This document shows, one piece after another, positions 9,550 through 17,899 of a stretch of DNA of 64,000 bases. The notes under the pieces are model-generated. The model was not told where the DNA came from, ran no database searches, and saw only the letters and a program-made list of their open reading frames with translations. Origin of the DNA: an uncultured Opitutia bacterium (GTDB lineage Bacteria > Verrucomicrobiota > Verrucomicrobiia > Opitutales > Opitutaceae); the NCBI GenBank assembly GCA_903896015.1, contig CAITWF010000025.1, positions 62,001-126,000 on the forward strand, written 5' to 3'. Position numbers and translations under genes: made by a program. Positions within the stretch are counted from its first letter, which is position 1. Every line of letters begins with the position of its first letter.

Positions 9550-10644
9550 ATGTCCACCTCCGCCCGTCTCAATCTTTACGACCTCACCCGCGAGGACCTC
9601 CGCGCGCAGTTCGTGCGTTGGGATTTTTCGCCGGTGCATGCGGCGCGACTGTGGAACTACCTCTACCTCGCGCTCGCCGATTCCTTTTCCGCCGAAGCGA
9701 TGCCCGAGCTGCCGGAAAAAGTGCGCCGCCGTCTCGCCGCCGAGACGCGCCTCGGACTTCTGCCCACCGCGCGCGAAACCGACTCCAGCGACGGCTTCAC
9801 ACGCAAATACCTCATGACACTCGATGACGGCGAAGCGATCGAGACGGTGCTGATGCGTTTCACGGGCCGCGTGACCGCCTGCATCAGCTCGCAGGTCGGC
9901 TGCGCGATGGGCTGCGTGTTTTGCGCAACCGGCCAGATGGGTTTCACGCGCAACCTCACCGCCGGCGAAATCGTCGCGCAAGCCGTGCACGTTGCCCGGT
10001 CGCTCCACTCCTCAGCACCTCCCAAGCAAAGTAACCCATTGTGTTACTTTGCATCGGCCCATCGCCTGCGCAACATCGTGCTGATGGGCATGGGTGAGCC
10101 GCTGCACAACTACGACTCCGTGATGCACGCGATCGATATCCTGCGCGACGAGGCCGGCCTCGCCCTCGGCGCCGAGCGCATCACGCTGAGCACGGTCGGC
10201 GTCATCCCCGGCATCCTCCGCCTCGCCCGCGAGCAGCGCCCGATCAACCTCGCCGTCTCGCTCCACGCCGCCACGCAGGCCGGCCGCGGGGCGCTTGTGC
10301 CCGTCGCGAAAAGATGGCCGCTCGACGACCTCATGGCCGCCTGCCGCACCTACAGCGAAACGACCGGCCGTAAAATTTTCTACGAGTGGACGCTCATCGA
10401 GGGAAAAAACGATTCCGCCGCCGACGCCCGCGCCGTCGGCGAACTCCTCCGCGGCCTGCCCGCCCAGGTAAACCTGATCCCACTCAACCCGACCACCGGC
10501 TACGACGGCGCGCCCACTCACACGACCGCCGCGAAAGCTTTTCAGCGCATTCTCGCCGAAGAATTCAAACTCCCCAGCACCGTCCGCCAACGCCGCGGGA
10601 TCGATATTGCCGCGGGCTGCGGTCAGCTCGCCTTCGCTGGCTAA
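9550..10644 (+). CDS. rlmN: Dual-specificity 23S rRNA/tRNA (adenine-C2)-methyltransferase
   Basis: Radical-SAM enzyme that methylates C2 of A2503 in 23S rRNA and A37 in some tRNAs. The 4Fe-4S ligands are C118, C122 and C125 (GCAMGCVFC), and the two catalytic cysteines are C111 and C357 (IDIAAGCGQL). GMGEPLHNYDSV and the SLHAATQAGR block are also standard. The 364-aa product carries about 16 extra residues (SAPPKQSNPLCYFASA) just before HRLRNIVLMGMGEP, encoded by a locally AT-rich palindrome; see the separate repeat. The stop overlaps the stop of the convergent DAHP synthase gene. Confidence 0.96.
   Translation: MSTSARLNLYDLTREDLRAQFVRWDFSPVHAARLWNYLYLALADSFSAEAMPELPEKVRRRLAAETRLGLLPTARETDSSDGFTRKYLMTLDDGEAIETVLMRFTGRVTACISSQVGCAMGCVFCATGQMGFTRNLTAGEIVAQAVHVARSLHSSAPPKQSNPLCYFASAHRLRNIVLMGMGEPLHNYDSVMHAIDILRDEAGLALGAERITLSTVGVIPGILRLAREQRPINLAVSLHAATQAGRGALVPVAKRWPLDDLMAACRTYSETTGRKIFYEWTLIEGKNDSAADARAVGELLRGLPAQVNLIPLNPTTGYDGAPTHTTAAKAFQRILAEEFKLPSTVRQRRGIDIAAGCGQLAFAG
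10026..10052. repeat. Perfect inverted repeat inside rlmN
   Basis: Arms GCAAAGTAAC (10026-10035) and GTTACTTTGC (10043-10052) are separated by CCATTGT. The element is clearly more AT-rich than the surrounding gene and coincides with extra residues not usual in RlmN. It keeps the reading frame open. Confidence 0.8.
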
Positions 10645-11699
10645 TTGTTTTTCCGCCGCGCTTTCACGCCATCGGCAAACGTCGCCAGCACCGGCAGCGT
10701 CTGCTCCCACGACAGGCAGGCATCCGTAACGCTCCGGCCGTAAACCAACGGCCGCGTCTGAAAATCCTGCGCGCCGCCCAGCAGGTTGCTCTCGATCATC
10801 ACCGCCGCGATCGCGCGATCGCCGCCGGCGATTTGCGCGGCGATCTCCGCGGCGACGATCGGCTGGCGCGCCGGGTCTTTGCCGCTGTTGGCGTGCGAGC
10901 AATCGATCATCACATGTGCCGGCAGCGAGTTCTTCTTCAACAGCTCCACCGCCGCGCGCACGTCGGCCGCCGAAAAATTCGGCCCGCGTGTGCCGCCGCG
11001 AAGCACGAGGTGCCCGTGCTCGTTGCCCGACGTGCCGAAAATCGCCGGTGCGCCTTCGTGGGTCAGCGACGGAAACCAGTGCGGGTGCCGCGCCGACCGA
11101 ATCGCATCGACCGCCACCTGCACGTCGCCATCGGTGCGATTCTTGAAACCAACCGGCATCGACAGTCCCGACGCGAGTTCGCGGTGCACCTGACTCTCGA
11201 CCGTCCGCGCGCCGATCGCAGCCCAGGCGACGAGGTCGGCGAAGTATTGGCCGAGCGTCGTGTCTAAAAACTCCGTCGCGATCGGCAACCCGCGCGCCGT
11301 CACGTCGAGCATCAACCGCCGCGCCCGCCGCAGCCCGTCGTTGATCTGAAACGTGCTGTCGAGCCCGGGATCGTTGATGAAGCCTTTCCAGCCGACGACC
11401 GTGCGCGGTTTTTCAAAATACACGCGCATTGCCACGAGCAACTCGCCCGAGTGCAGTTTCGCCGCCTCGCGCAACTGGTCCGCATACTCGACCGCCGCCT
11501 CCGGATCGTGGATCGAGCACGGCCCGACCACCACGAGCAGCCGGTCGTCCGCGCCGGTGATGATATGCGCGATGTCGCGCCGCGCCTGCGCCACCGAATC
11601 CGCGCCGGCATCCGGCAGCGGCAACTCCGCCTCAAGCGTCGCGGGCGCAACGAGCGGCTTTTGCGAACGAATGCGCAGATCGGAAATCGGTGCGTGCAT
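10641..11699 (-). CDS. aroG: 3-Deoxy-7-phosphoheptulonate (DAHP) synthase, class I
   Basis: Condenses phosphoenolpyruvate and erythrose 4-phosphate, the first step of the shikimate pathway. The class I alpha pattern is clear: VVVGPCSIHDPEAA, MRVYFEKPRTVVGWKGFIND, ATEFLDTTLGQYF, GARTVESQVHRELASG, GFKNRTDG, IDCSHANSGKDP and GRSVTDACL. About 352 aa from the ATG at 11699 (MHAPISDLRI); an upstream in-frame start at 11738 would add 13 residues. Which aromatic amino acid inhibits it (AroF, AroG or AroH) cannot be read with confidence, so the symbol is approximate. Other aro genes are not nearby. Confidence 0.93.
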   Translation of the reverse strand: MHAPISDLRIRSQKPLVAPATLEAELPLPDAGADSVAQARRDIAHIITGADDRLLVVVGPCSIHDPEAAVEYADQLREAAKLHSGELLVAMRVYFEKPRTVVGWKGFINDPGLDSTFQINDGLRRARRLMLDVTARGLPIATEFLDTTLGQYFADLVAWAAIGARTVESQVHRELASGLSMPVGFKNRTDGDVQVAVDAIRSARHPHWFPSLTHEGAPAIFGTSGNEHGHLVLRGGTRGPNFSAADVRAAVELLKKNSLPAHVMIDCSHANSGKDPARQPIVAAEIAAQIAGGDRAIAAVMIESNLLGGAQDFQTRPLVYGRSVTDACLSWEQTLPVLATFADGVKARRKNN

Positions 11700-11753
11700 G
11701 AAAGCCGCCAACGTGGCCGGCACGACGGCCGATGGCAAGGGAACGGCGGTCGC

Positions 11754-12596
11754 TCAGCGGCGATCCGCTTCGCGCAGGAACGCCTCAAGCAGCGCCGGGT
11801 GATCGGTGTTGATGAGATCGACGCCGGCGGAAAACTGCTCGCTCCAGCACGCAGGCGAATCGGGCGCCGCCCAAAACCGCAGCCAGCGGCCCTGCGCATG
11901 CGCCTTCGCAACCAGCGCTCGCAACTTTGCCTGCTCGGCGGCGGGCATCGCGCCGGCACCTTTCCACGAAAACACGTTGCCCCAGCTCTCGCTCACCAGC
12001 GGCACGAGCGACACCGGCGGATTTTTTTCGAGCTCTTCAAGCCGGCCGTCGAGCGCCATGCACCGATCGGAATCGGCTTCGACAGCCGCGCGCGGCCGAT
12101 CACCCGACAACAGCACCGTGATCGCTCCCTGAATCATTTTTCCGTCGCGCCAGCGGGTGAGCAGCGGCGCGTAGGGCTGAAGTTCGCGGAGCAACTCGCG
12201 ATGCACCGCCGCAGGATCGGCCTTGATGTCGATGAGCAGAATCAGCGTCGCCGCGTCCGGATAGACGCGACCGCCCCGCGCTTCGCAGCGCGTCCGCAGC
12301 GGATCGAGGTAGAGTCGACGCAACGTGCGCTCAAGCGACACCGCCTCCCGCGCATGCGCCACGAGCAGATCGCCGCCGATGAAAAACACATCGGCTTCTA
12401 TGCTGCCCATCCGGTGATCGAGTGCCTCGAACAACGGCCGGGCCTGCGCGTAATCGTTGTGCGAGTGCGAGCGAAACGCCGCGGGCGCAAGCGTGGGCTC
12501 CCCCGCAACTGCTGGGGCGCCCGCCAGCACGCTCCACGCGGCGATCCTGCAGCACGCGCGCGCGGCGATCCTGCAGCACGCGCGCGCGAGGGTCAT
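11754..12596 (-). CDS. Secreted PLC-like phosphodiesterase (Aim6/GDPD-like)
   Basis: A 280-aa exported protein of the PI-PLC/glycerophosphodiester phosphodiesterase-like TIM-barrel superfamily. Diagnostic motifs are RSHSHNDYAQARPLFEAL (catalytic His region), SIEADVF and LLVAHAREAV, with the strand IDIKAD further on and a closing GVDLINTDHPALL. These fit the Aim6-like branch. The N-terminus (MTLARACC...LAGAPAVAGEP) acts as a signal peptide but contains an 8-residue perfect tandem duplication. The start ATG overlaps the stop of the upstream gene (ATGA), indicating coupling. The substrate is unknown; phosphodiesters or inositol phosphates are candidates. Confidence 0.8.
   Translation of the reverse strand: MTLARACCRIAARACCRIAAWSVLAGAPAVAGEPTLAPAAFRSHSHNDYAQARPLFEALDHRMGSIEADVFFIGGDLLVAHAREAVSLERTLRRLYLDPLRTRCEARGGRVYPDAATLILLIDIKADPAAVHRELLRELQPYAPLLTRWRDGKMIQGAITVLLSGDRPRAAVEADSDRCMALDGRLEELEKNPPVSLVPLVSESWGNVFSWKGAGAMPAAEQAKLRALVAKAHAQGRWLRFWAAPDSPACWSEQFSAGVDLINTDHPALLEAFLREADRR
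12541..12588. repeat. 24-bp perfect tandem duplication in the signal peptide region
   Basis: Two exact adjacent 24-bp copies (12541-12564 and 12565-12588), each containing a PstI-like CTGCAG core and a CG run. On the minus strand they encode an 8-residue unit, RACCRIAA, twice, within the N-terminal region of the Aim6-like phosphodiesterase. Confidence 0.9.
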
Positions 12597-13936
12597 GGCG
12601 CGAGGATCTGCTTCGCCTCCGCCACAAGGGGTGAAGCGCAGAGCGTCACACCGGTCGGTCCGTTCACACCCAATTTCGCGAGCCGAGCGGAAAGCGACAA
12701 ATAGGCCAGCGACGACGCCTCGGCTGCCGCCGCACCCGCCGCCGCCGTGGCGAGCAGCGCATCCGATGCCGCGATCGTTTCTTTCGGCAGAATGTTTTTC
12801 TCGACGAGAAACGTGCCGAGCGAAGCGCCGAGCGTGTCGAGCCACGCGCGCGGTTGCGCCGGCGCCGCATACGCGAGCCCCGCGCCCGCGGGTTTCCATT
12901 CCATGAATGTGCGAATCAACTCGTGCAGTTTGGCGAGTTCGGCGTCGGCCGTCGCGCGCGTCCATTTGGCGGAAAATGCTTTTCGCTCCTTCAACTTTTT
13001 TACCTCCCAGACCCGCAGGATAATTTCGAACTCGTCTCCCATCGCCCGCAGCGCGCCGGTGAAAACGTAGTCGAGCCCTTCGCTCGTCTCGACGAGCTGG
13101 CTCAGATTTTCCGCCGACCACTCCGCCCCGAAAATCATCGGCTGCGCCGCGAGCCCCGGCCGGTTCATCACGCCGAGTGCCGCGACCGGCGCGTAGGCCG
13201 ACGAAAAATAAAACGTTTCCGCCAGCCACGCCGGCAGCGCACGCGACAACCGCGCGAGTTCATCCTCCGGCTGCGCCATCGCCGCGTTCACGTTCGCGTA
13301 TGCCCCGGGCAACGCGAGCTGCGCAAACGCCACGCGCCGCAGGCGCCCTTCCTTCGGCGGAAGGATTTTTTCCGCGAGCGGTTCGAGGCCGTAAAACCAG
13401 ATCGGTTTGCTGATCGTGATCAGTCCGACCTTCGGCACTTCCGCGATTTGCGCAACGGCACCCGGATCGAGCGGCGCGTGTCGCTCGTGGATCATTTCCG
13501 CGATGGCGTTGGAGAAACCGTGGAGCCGCTCTTCGAGTTCGGGCCGATTCAGCGCGAACAAAATGTCGAGCACGTGCTGCGCGGCATCGGCATTACGCGT
13601 CACAAGATAAGCCTGGAGCAAATTGATGCCGGTGGCCGGACCGTGGCGCTCTGCGTCGTAACGCGGTGCCACCAACTCGATGATTTGCCCCACGTGGCCG
13701 CGCGCGCCGAGATCGCCCGAGATGCCGACGAGCACGTCGGCGCGTTCGCCTGCGACCGCGAGCAACTCTTCATAGATCACGAGTGCGCCGGGCAGATCCA
13801 GCGCCTCAAGCTTCGCGCGCGCAGCGGCGAGTCGCGCACCGACCTCGGCGGCAGGCTGGATCGGCGCGGCGGGCGCAGCAATTTCTCGCAGCGGGGGCGT
13901 CATTTTCTTTCCGGACAGGCGATCGAAAAATCCCAT
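12593..13936 (-). CDS. Hypothetical protein with helical repeat-like N-terminal half
   Basis: A 447-aa protein that I do not recognise. Residues about 30-130 form regular helices (LAAARAKLEALDLPGALVIY, then a loss-and-gain of paired helices), in the manner of TPR proteins. The central part (SKPIWFYGLEPLAEKILPPK, FYFSSAYAPVAALGVM) is a globular domain repeated in tone but without a catalytic motif. The C-terminus is Ala-rich. No signal peptide or membrane segment is visible, so it is probably cytoplasmic. It overlaps the start of the secreted phosphodiesterase by ATGA, so the two are likely cotranscribed. Confidence 0.75.
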   Translation of the reverse strand: MGFFDRLSGKKMTPPLREIAAPAAPIQPAAEVGARLAAARAKLEALDLPGALVIYEELLAVAGERADVLVGISGDLGARGHVGQIIELVAPRYDAERHGPATGINLLQAYLVTRNADAAQHVLDILFALNRPELEERLHGFSNAIAEMIHERHAPLDPGAVAQIAEVPKVGLITISKPIWFYGLEPLAEKILPPKEGRLRRVAFAQLALPGAYANVNAAMAQPEDELARLSRALPAWLAETFYFSSAYAPVAALGVMNRPGLAAQPMIFGAEWSAENLSQLVETSEGLDYVFTGALRAMGDEFEIILRVWEVKKLKERKAFSAKWTRATADAELAKLHELIRTFMEWKPAGAGLAYAAPAQPRAWLDTLGASLGTFLVEKNILPKETIAASDALLATAAAGAAAAEASSLAYLSLSARLAKLGVNGPTGVTLCASPLVAEAKQILAP

Positions 13937-13991
13937 GTTCCGATCAAACCGCCGCGGACCGCGCTGGCGAACAGAAATGCCGACTCGCGCC

Positions 13992-14990
13992 CTACTCAGT
14001 GCGCGGCGCGGAAATTCTTTCCGGCGCGATGCCCGCCCGTTCGCTCACGAGGGCCAACACCTTGGGCACATACATGCGCGTCTCTGCGGGCAAAGCGCCC
14101 GCGATGCCCGCAAAGTCCCGGGCGTGGCGGTCGGCCAGCTCGCGCGCGACGCGGCCTTCACCGGCATTGTAGGCGGCGAGCGCCAGCGGCCAGCTCCCGA
14201 ACCGGCTGTGCAGCGCCTTCAAATACCGCGCCGCCGCGTGCGCCGATTTTTCCGGATCGCTGCGGTCGTCGGGGAGAAAGGTGCTGAGCCCGAGCCCCTT
14301 CGCCGTGTCAGGCATGAATTGAAACAGCCCCTTTGCACCCGCCGGACTGCGTGCGGCCGGATTGAGCGACGACTCCGCCTCGGCGATCCACGCGAGCTCC
14401 GGCGGCGCGCCTTCCGCCGAAAACGCCGCCCGCAGGCGTGGCATCAGCGCCGCTGCGCCCACCGGCAGCGGGCGTGATTTCACCCGGGCGCGCCACAGCT
14501 CGTAGTAAGGCACCGCACTGAGCGGCGGCTTCGGAAGCGGTTTGACGGTCGGGCCTGGCGGCGCCGTCACTTCGCGCGCCACGGAAATTTCATCGAGCCG
14601 CTGCTCCAACCAGTCCGCGTAATCCTCATAGCCCTGGATCGTCCGGAGCGCCGTCAGCGCCGCGCGCCCCTCGTCCACATAGCCTGCGAGCGCCGACAAA
14701 TCTTCGCTCTCGAGCGCGTGTTGGAGCCGCGCTGCAAACGCGTCCCACTGCTCCTTAGAGGGAAAGTCATATTGCGCCTTGATCTCGTCCGGCGCGAGTT
14801 GATCGAAAAGTTGTTTGCCGATCCGAAAGAGATCGTCGGGGTCAGCCGGTGGCGGGGTGGGGAAAGTCGGGGTTTGCGCGACAAGCGGCAATGCGACGAA
14901 ACAGACGAGCAGGGTCCTACCGTATTTGTAGGCCCGGCCGCTGGGGGGGCAACCCGCCCACCGGCCGGGCCTGCAACGGAAATTTTTCAT
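13992..14990 (-). CDS. Lytic transglycosylase, SLT domain (MltD-like)
   Basis: Exported peptidoglycan-cleaving enzyme of 332 aa. The C-terminal SLT domain (about 190-320) has the catalytic Glu in WIAEAESSLNP, followed by SPAGAKGLFQFMPDTAKGLGL and the LALAAYNAGEGRV motif. The hydrophobic signal core is RTLLVCFVALPLVAQT, but it starts only at about residue 25: the preceding residues (about 6-22) are encoded by a GC-rich palindrome and look like an insertion. No LysM repeats are visible, unlike classical MltD. It is followed upstream on the same strand, 3 bp away, by the metallophosphatase gene. Confidence 0.88.
   Translation of the reverse strand: MKNFRCRPGRWAGCPPSGRAYKYGRTLLVCFVALPLVAQTPTFPTPPPADPDDLFRIGKQLFDQLAPDEIKAQYDFPSKEQWDAFAARLQHALESEDLSALAGYVDEGRAALTALRTIQGYEDYADWLEQRLDEISVAREVTAPPGPTVKPLPKPPLSAVPYYELWRARVKSRPLPVGAAALMPRLRAAFSAEGAPPELAWIAEAESSLNPAARSPAGAKGLFQFMPDTAKGLGLSTFLPDDRSDPEKSAHAAARYLKALHSRFGSWPLALAAYNAGEGRVARELADRHARDFAGIAGALPAETRMYVPKVLALVSERAGIAPERISAPRTE
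14931..14971. repeat. REP-like palindrome inside the lytic transglycosylase N-terminus
   Basis: Arms GGCCCGGCCG (14931-14940) and CGGCCGGGCC (14962-14971) enclose a 21-base G/C-rich loop that can itself fold (GGGG..CCC). Flanks resemble GTA/TGC, as in bacterial interspersed palindromes. The element lies within the first 22 codons of the lytic transglycosylase reading frame. Confidence 0.75.
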
Positions 14991-14993
14991 GCG

Positions 14994-16343
14994 TTATCTG
15001 GCCGGTTGCAGCGCGCGAATCACTGCGGCCTTCAGTTTCACGTCCGGGCGTTCGACAAAGGTCGCGGGCGCGCCTTCGCCGAAATATTTTATCGCATCCT
15101 TCGCCCCCCAGTCTGTGACCGCGAGGTGGTAGCGTTTCGCCGGATCAATGGTGGCCGGGGCGGCGACGATGAGGTTTTCACCCATACGCTCGGCAAACGG
15201 CGTGTCGGGCCCTTGATTGGCGTGCGCCAGGATGAATTTCAACTGTGCGCCGGTCAGCTCGCCGACAAAAAGCGAACTATCGAACCGCACGCACGCATCC
15301 AACGCGATCCGCGGCACATCGCCCGCAGGTAACCCGGCGCCAAACGTCGTTCCGCCAATCGCCGCAGCGTCCACGCCTGCAGCAGCGCGCGCGGCCTCAA
15401 CGGCAAAGGCCGCTGCATCGGTCGGCCCGAGCGCTTGCGGATTCCGGCCGACGACGGCGGTTTCCTCCGCCGTGAGATGCTTCGCGAGCGTCGCGCGAAT
15501 TAGCGCCGCGAGCTTTTCGTCCGCCGGATCATCCGGTGAAATGCGCACCTGCTCAATCTCCCAGGTCAAACCGGCGGCCGATTTCTGTAGCCGCGCGATC
15601 GACATGAATTCCGTCCAGCTCCCCGAGTGAAAATAGACCGTCCGCCCTTCGCGATGGACGAAGCGCAGGTGATCGTGGGCGCCGGCGAAGAGCGTGCCCT
15701 CCGGCAGCAGCGGCAAAATCGCACGGTCCGCCTGCACGCCGACGTGTGTAATCATGATCGGCAGCGTGGCGCCCTGCAGAAGCGCGGGCACGTTGGCCTT
15801 CGCCCAGACCACCGGATCAGAAACGTCGAGCGAAGGCCGCACCGCCAATCGATAGGCCGCGAGATGATCGGTGATGGCGCCCACGACCACAGCTTCGCGT
15901 GCGCCGAGTTTCACGCGCACGGAGGGCGAAGCGAACACTTCGCCGGTGGACCGATCGCGAATGTTGGCGCCGATCACCTGGACGCCGGCCGCGCGCACGC
16001 GAGCGACGACATCCGCCATTCCGAAAAATTCCGGCTCATGGTTGCCGAGGTTGAGCACCGTCGGCGCCCGCTGCGCGAGCGCCGCGAAGAGGGCAAACTC
16101 CACCGCGCCCTCGCTGCGCCGCGCGACCGCATTGCCGAATTCAAAGGTGTCCCCATCGATCAAAATCCCGAGCGGCACGCCGGGATTTTCCGCCTTTACG
16201 CGATCGATCCGGGCGACAAACTGAGCGGTGCGATCGTAGGCCGAGTGCATGTCGCCCGTGACCAGCACGATGGCCTCGGGTACGGCGGCCCAGGCGAGCG
16301 ACGAAGACCAGACCACGAGGAGAAAAAAGATTCGGCTTCTCAT
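14994..16343 (-). CDS. Secreted metallophosphatase/5'-nucleotidase-like protein
   Basis: A 449-aa exported protein with a signal peptide (RIFFLLVVWSSSLAWA) and the two-domain 5'-nucleotidase/UDP-sugar hydrolase layout. The N-terminal calcineurin-like domain has metal motifs GDMHSAYDR, IDGDTFEFGN, LGNHEPEF, THVGVQADR and AGAHDHLR. The C-terminal domain (about 290-440) matches the 5_nucleotid_C fold, with FVGELTGAQLKFIL. Note the first motif is GDMHS where GDxH is normal, so the site appears intact. It probably releases phosphate from nucleotides in the periplasm. It is divergent from miaB and shares a strand with the lytic transglycosylase, likely as one transcript. Confidence 0.85.
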   Translation of the reverse strand: MRSRIFFLLVVWSSSLAWAAVPEAIVLVTGDMHSAYDRTAQFVARIDRVKAENPGVPLGILIDGDTFEFGNAVARRSEGAVEFALFAALAQRAPTVLNLGNHEPEFFGMADVVARVRAAGVQVIGANIRDRSTGEVFASPSVRVKLGAREAVVVGAITDHLAAYRLAVRPSLDVSDPVVWAKANVPALLQGATLPIMITHVGVQADRAILPLLPEGTLFAGAHDHLRFVHREGRTVYFHSGSWTEFMSIARLQKSAAGLTWEIEQVRISPDDPADEKLAALIRATLAKHLTAEETAVVGRNPQALGPTDAAAFAVEAARAAAGVDAAAIGGTTFGAGLPAGDVPRIALDACVRFDSSLFVGELTGAQLKFILAHANQGPDTPFAERMGENLIVAAPATIDPAKRYHLAVTDWGAKDAIKYFGEGAPATFVERPDVKLKAAVIRALQPAR

Positions 16344-16447
16344 GCCGGCAGCGTGGCGCGGCCCGCCCGTCTCGCAAGCCCGCGCGGCGCGCCGGTTTCC
16401 CGCGTTGACCCTCCAGGCCCACGCGCTAACGAAGACCCTTCACGAGC

Positions 16448-17821
16448 GTGAACCGCGTCCACATCAAAACCTACGGGTGCCAAATGAACGAGCGCGACAG
16501 CGAGGCTGTCGCGGCGATGTTGCGCGCCCGTGGCTACCGGATCGTGCCGGACGAAAACGACTGCGACGTCCTTCTGCTCAATACCTGCAGCGTGCGCGAC
16601 GCCGCCGAGCAAAAGGCGATCGGCAAGGCGGCCAACATCCAGCACCGAAAAAAGAAACGGCCCGACTTCGTGCTCGGGATCCTCGGCTGCATGGCGCAGA
16701 ACCGCGGCGCCGCGCTCCTCGATCAGCTGCCCGACGTCGATCTGATCGTCGGCACGCAGAAATTTCACCAGGTGCCCGGCTACCTCGACAACCTTCGCGC
16801 CGCCCGCGAAGCCGGCTCTCCGATCGGCGAGACCATTGTCGACATCGGCGAAGAGGCCGGCTCGCAAAACACGATCAAGGATCACGTCGCACCCGAGGCG
16901 GACGAAGCGAAACAAGTCAGCGCCTTCGTCTCGATCCAGCAGGGCTGCAACATGGACTGCGCGTTCTGCATCGTGCCGAAAACCCGCGGCGACGAACGCT
17001 CGCGTCCCATGGACGAGATCGTCGCCGAGTGCCGTGCGCTCGCCGAACGCGGCGTGCGCGAGATTTCGCTGCTCGGCCAGATCGTGACGAGCTACGGTCG
17101 CCGCGACTATGCGCACACCGACGGGGTGACGCCGTTCGTGCAGTTGCTCGAGCGCGTTCACGCGATCGAGGGCATCGCGCGCATCCGGTTCACCTCACCG
17201 CACCCGCGCGGGTTCAAGGACGATCTCGTGGCGGCCTATGGCCGCCTAGAGAAGCTCTGCGGCTACGTTCATCTCCCCATGCAAAGCGGCAGCGATCGCA
17301 TCCTCCGCGCGATGAACCGCCCCTACACCCACGATCGTTACCGGGAGATTGTCGACGCGCTGCGCGCCGTGCGGCCCGAAATGTATTTCTCGACCGACGT
17401 GATCGTCGGGTTTCCCGGTGAGACCGAGGAAGATTTTGAGCAGACGCACGCGCTCTTTAAGGCGTGTGACTTCGACATGGCCTACGTCTTCAAGTATTCG
17501 ATCCGCACCGGCACGCCCGCGGCAACGATGGCCGACCAGGTGCCCGAGGACGTCAAAGAGCGCCGCAACCAGTTACTCCTCGCCGTGCTCGAAAAAAATT
17601 CCCTCCGCCGCACGGCGAAACTCGTCGGCACAATCGAAGAAGTGCTCGTCGACGGCACCGATAAAACCGGCGCGCGCTTCACGGGCCGCACGCGCGGCAA
17701 CCGCGTGTGCATCTTCGACGCCGATCCGCGCCTCATCGGTCAGCTCGTGCCTCTGCGGATCGAGCGCGCGAGCGTGAGCACGCTCTACGGCCAGCTCGCG
17801 CTCGCCGGAGTGGAAGGCTGA
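16448..17821 (+). CDS. miaB: tRNA-2-methylthio-N6-dimethylallyladenosine synthase
   Basis: Radical-SAM methylthiotransferase acting on i6A37 of tRNAs that read UNN codons. It has the UPF0004 domain with its three cluster cysteines (KTYGCQMNE, LNTCSVRD, LGCMAQ), the radical-SAM CxxxCxxC (GCNMDCAFC) and a C-terminal TRAM domain (about 385-455). Its 457 aa is the normal length. The start is a GTG at 16448 giving MNRVHIKTYGCQMNE; no ATG is available upstream. The divergent spacer to the metallophosphatase is about 100 bp. Confidence 0.96.
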   Translation: MNRVHIKTYGCQMNERDSEAVAAMLRARGYRIVPDENDCDVLLLNTCSVRDAAEQKAIGKAANIQHRKKKRPDFVLGILGCMAQNRGAALLDQLPDVDLIVGTQKFHQVPGYLDNLRAAREAGSPIGETIVDIGEEAGSQNTIKDHVAPEADEAKQVSAFVSIQQGCNMDCAFCIVPKTRGDERSRPMDEIVAECRALAERGVREISLLGQIVTSYGRRDYAHTDGVTPFVQLLERVHAIEGIARIRFTSPHPRGFKDDLVAAYGRLEKLCGYVHLPMQSGSDRILRAMNRPYTHDRYREIVDALRAVRPEMYFSTDVIVGFPGETEEDFEQTHALFKACDFDMAYVFKYSIRTGTPAATMADQVPEDVKERRNQLLLAVLEKNSLRRTAKLVGTIEEVLVDGTDKTGARFTGRTRGNRVCIFDADPRLIGQLVPLRIERASVSTLYGQLALAGVEG

Positions 17822-17861
17822 AGGGCGAACGTTGCATGACCGGCTTTCGCAAAAAGTATTT

Positions 17862-17893
17862 CTTTCAACTTTCACCCTTCATCTTTCAACTTC
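17862..17893. repeat. CTTTCAACTTTC-type phrase repeat
   Basis: The short gap before the ATG at 17900 is built of a degenerate CTTTCAAC/CTTTCACC/CTTCATC phrase. The last bases of miaB (GGAAGGCTGAAGGG, 17812-17825) look like the same kind of phrase on the other strand, so the region can fold back on itself. Confidence 0.5.
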
Positions 17894-17899
17894 GTCTGA

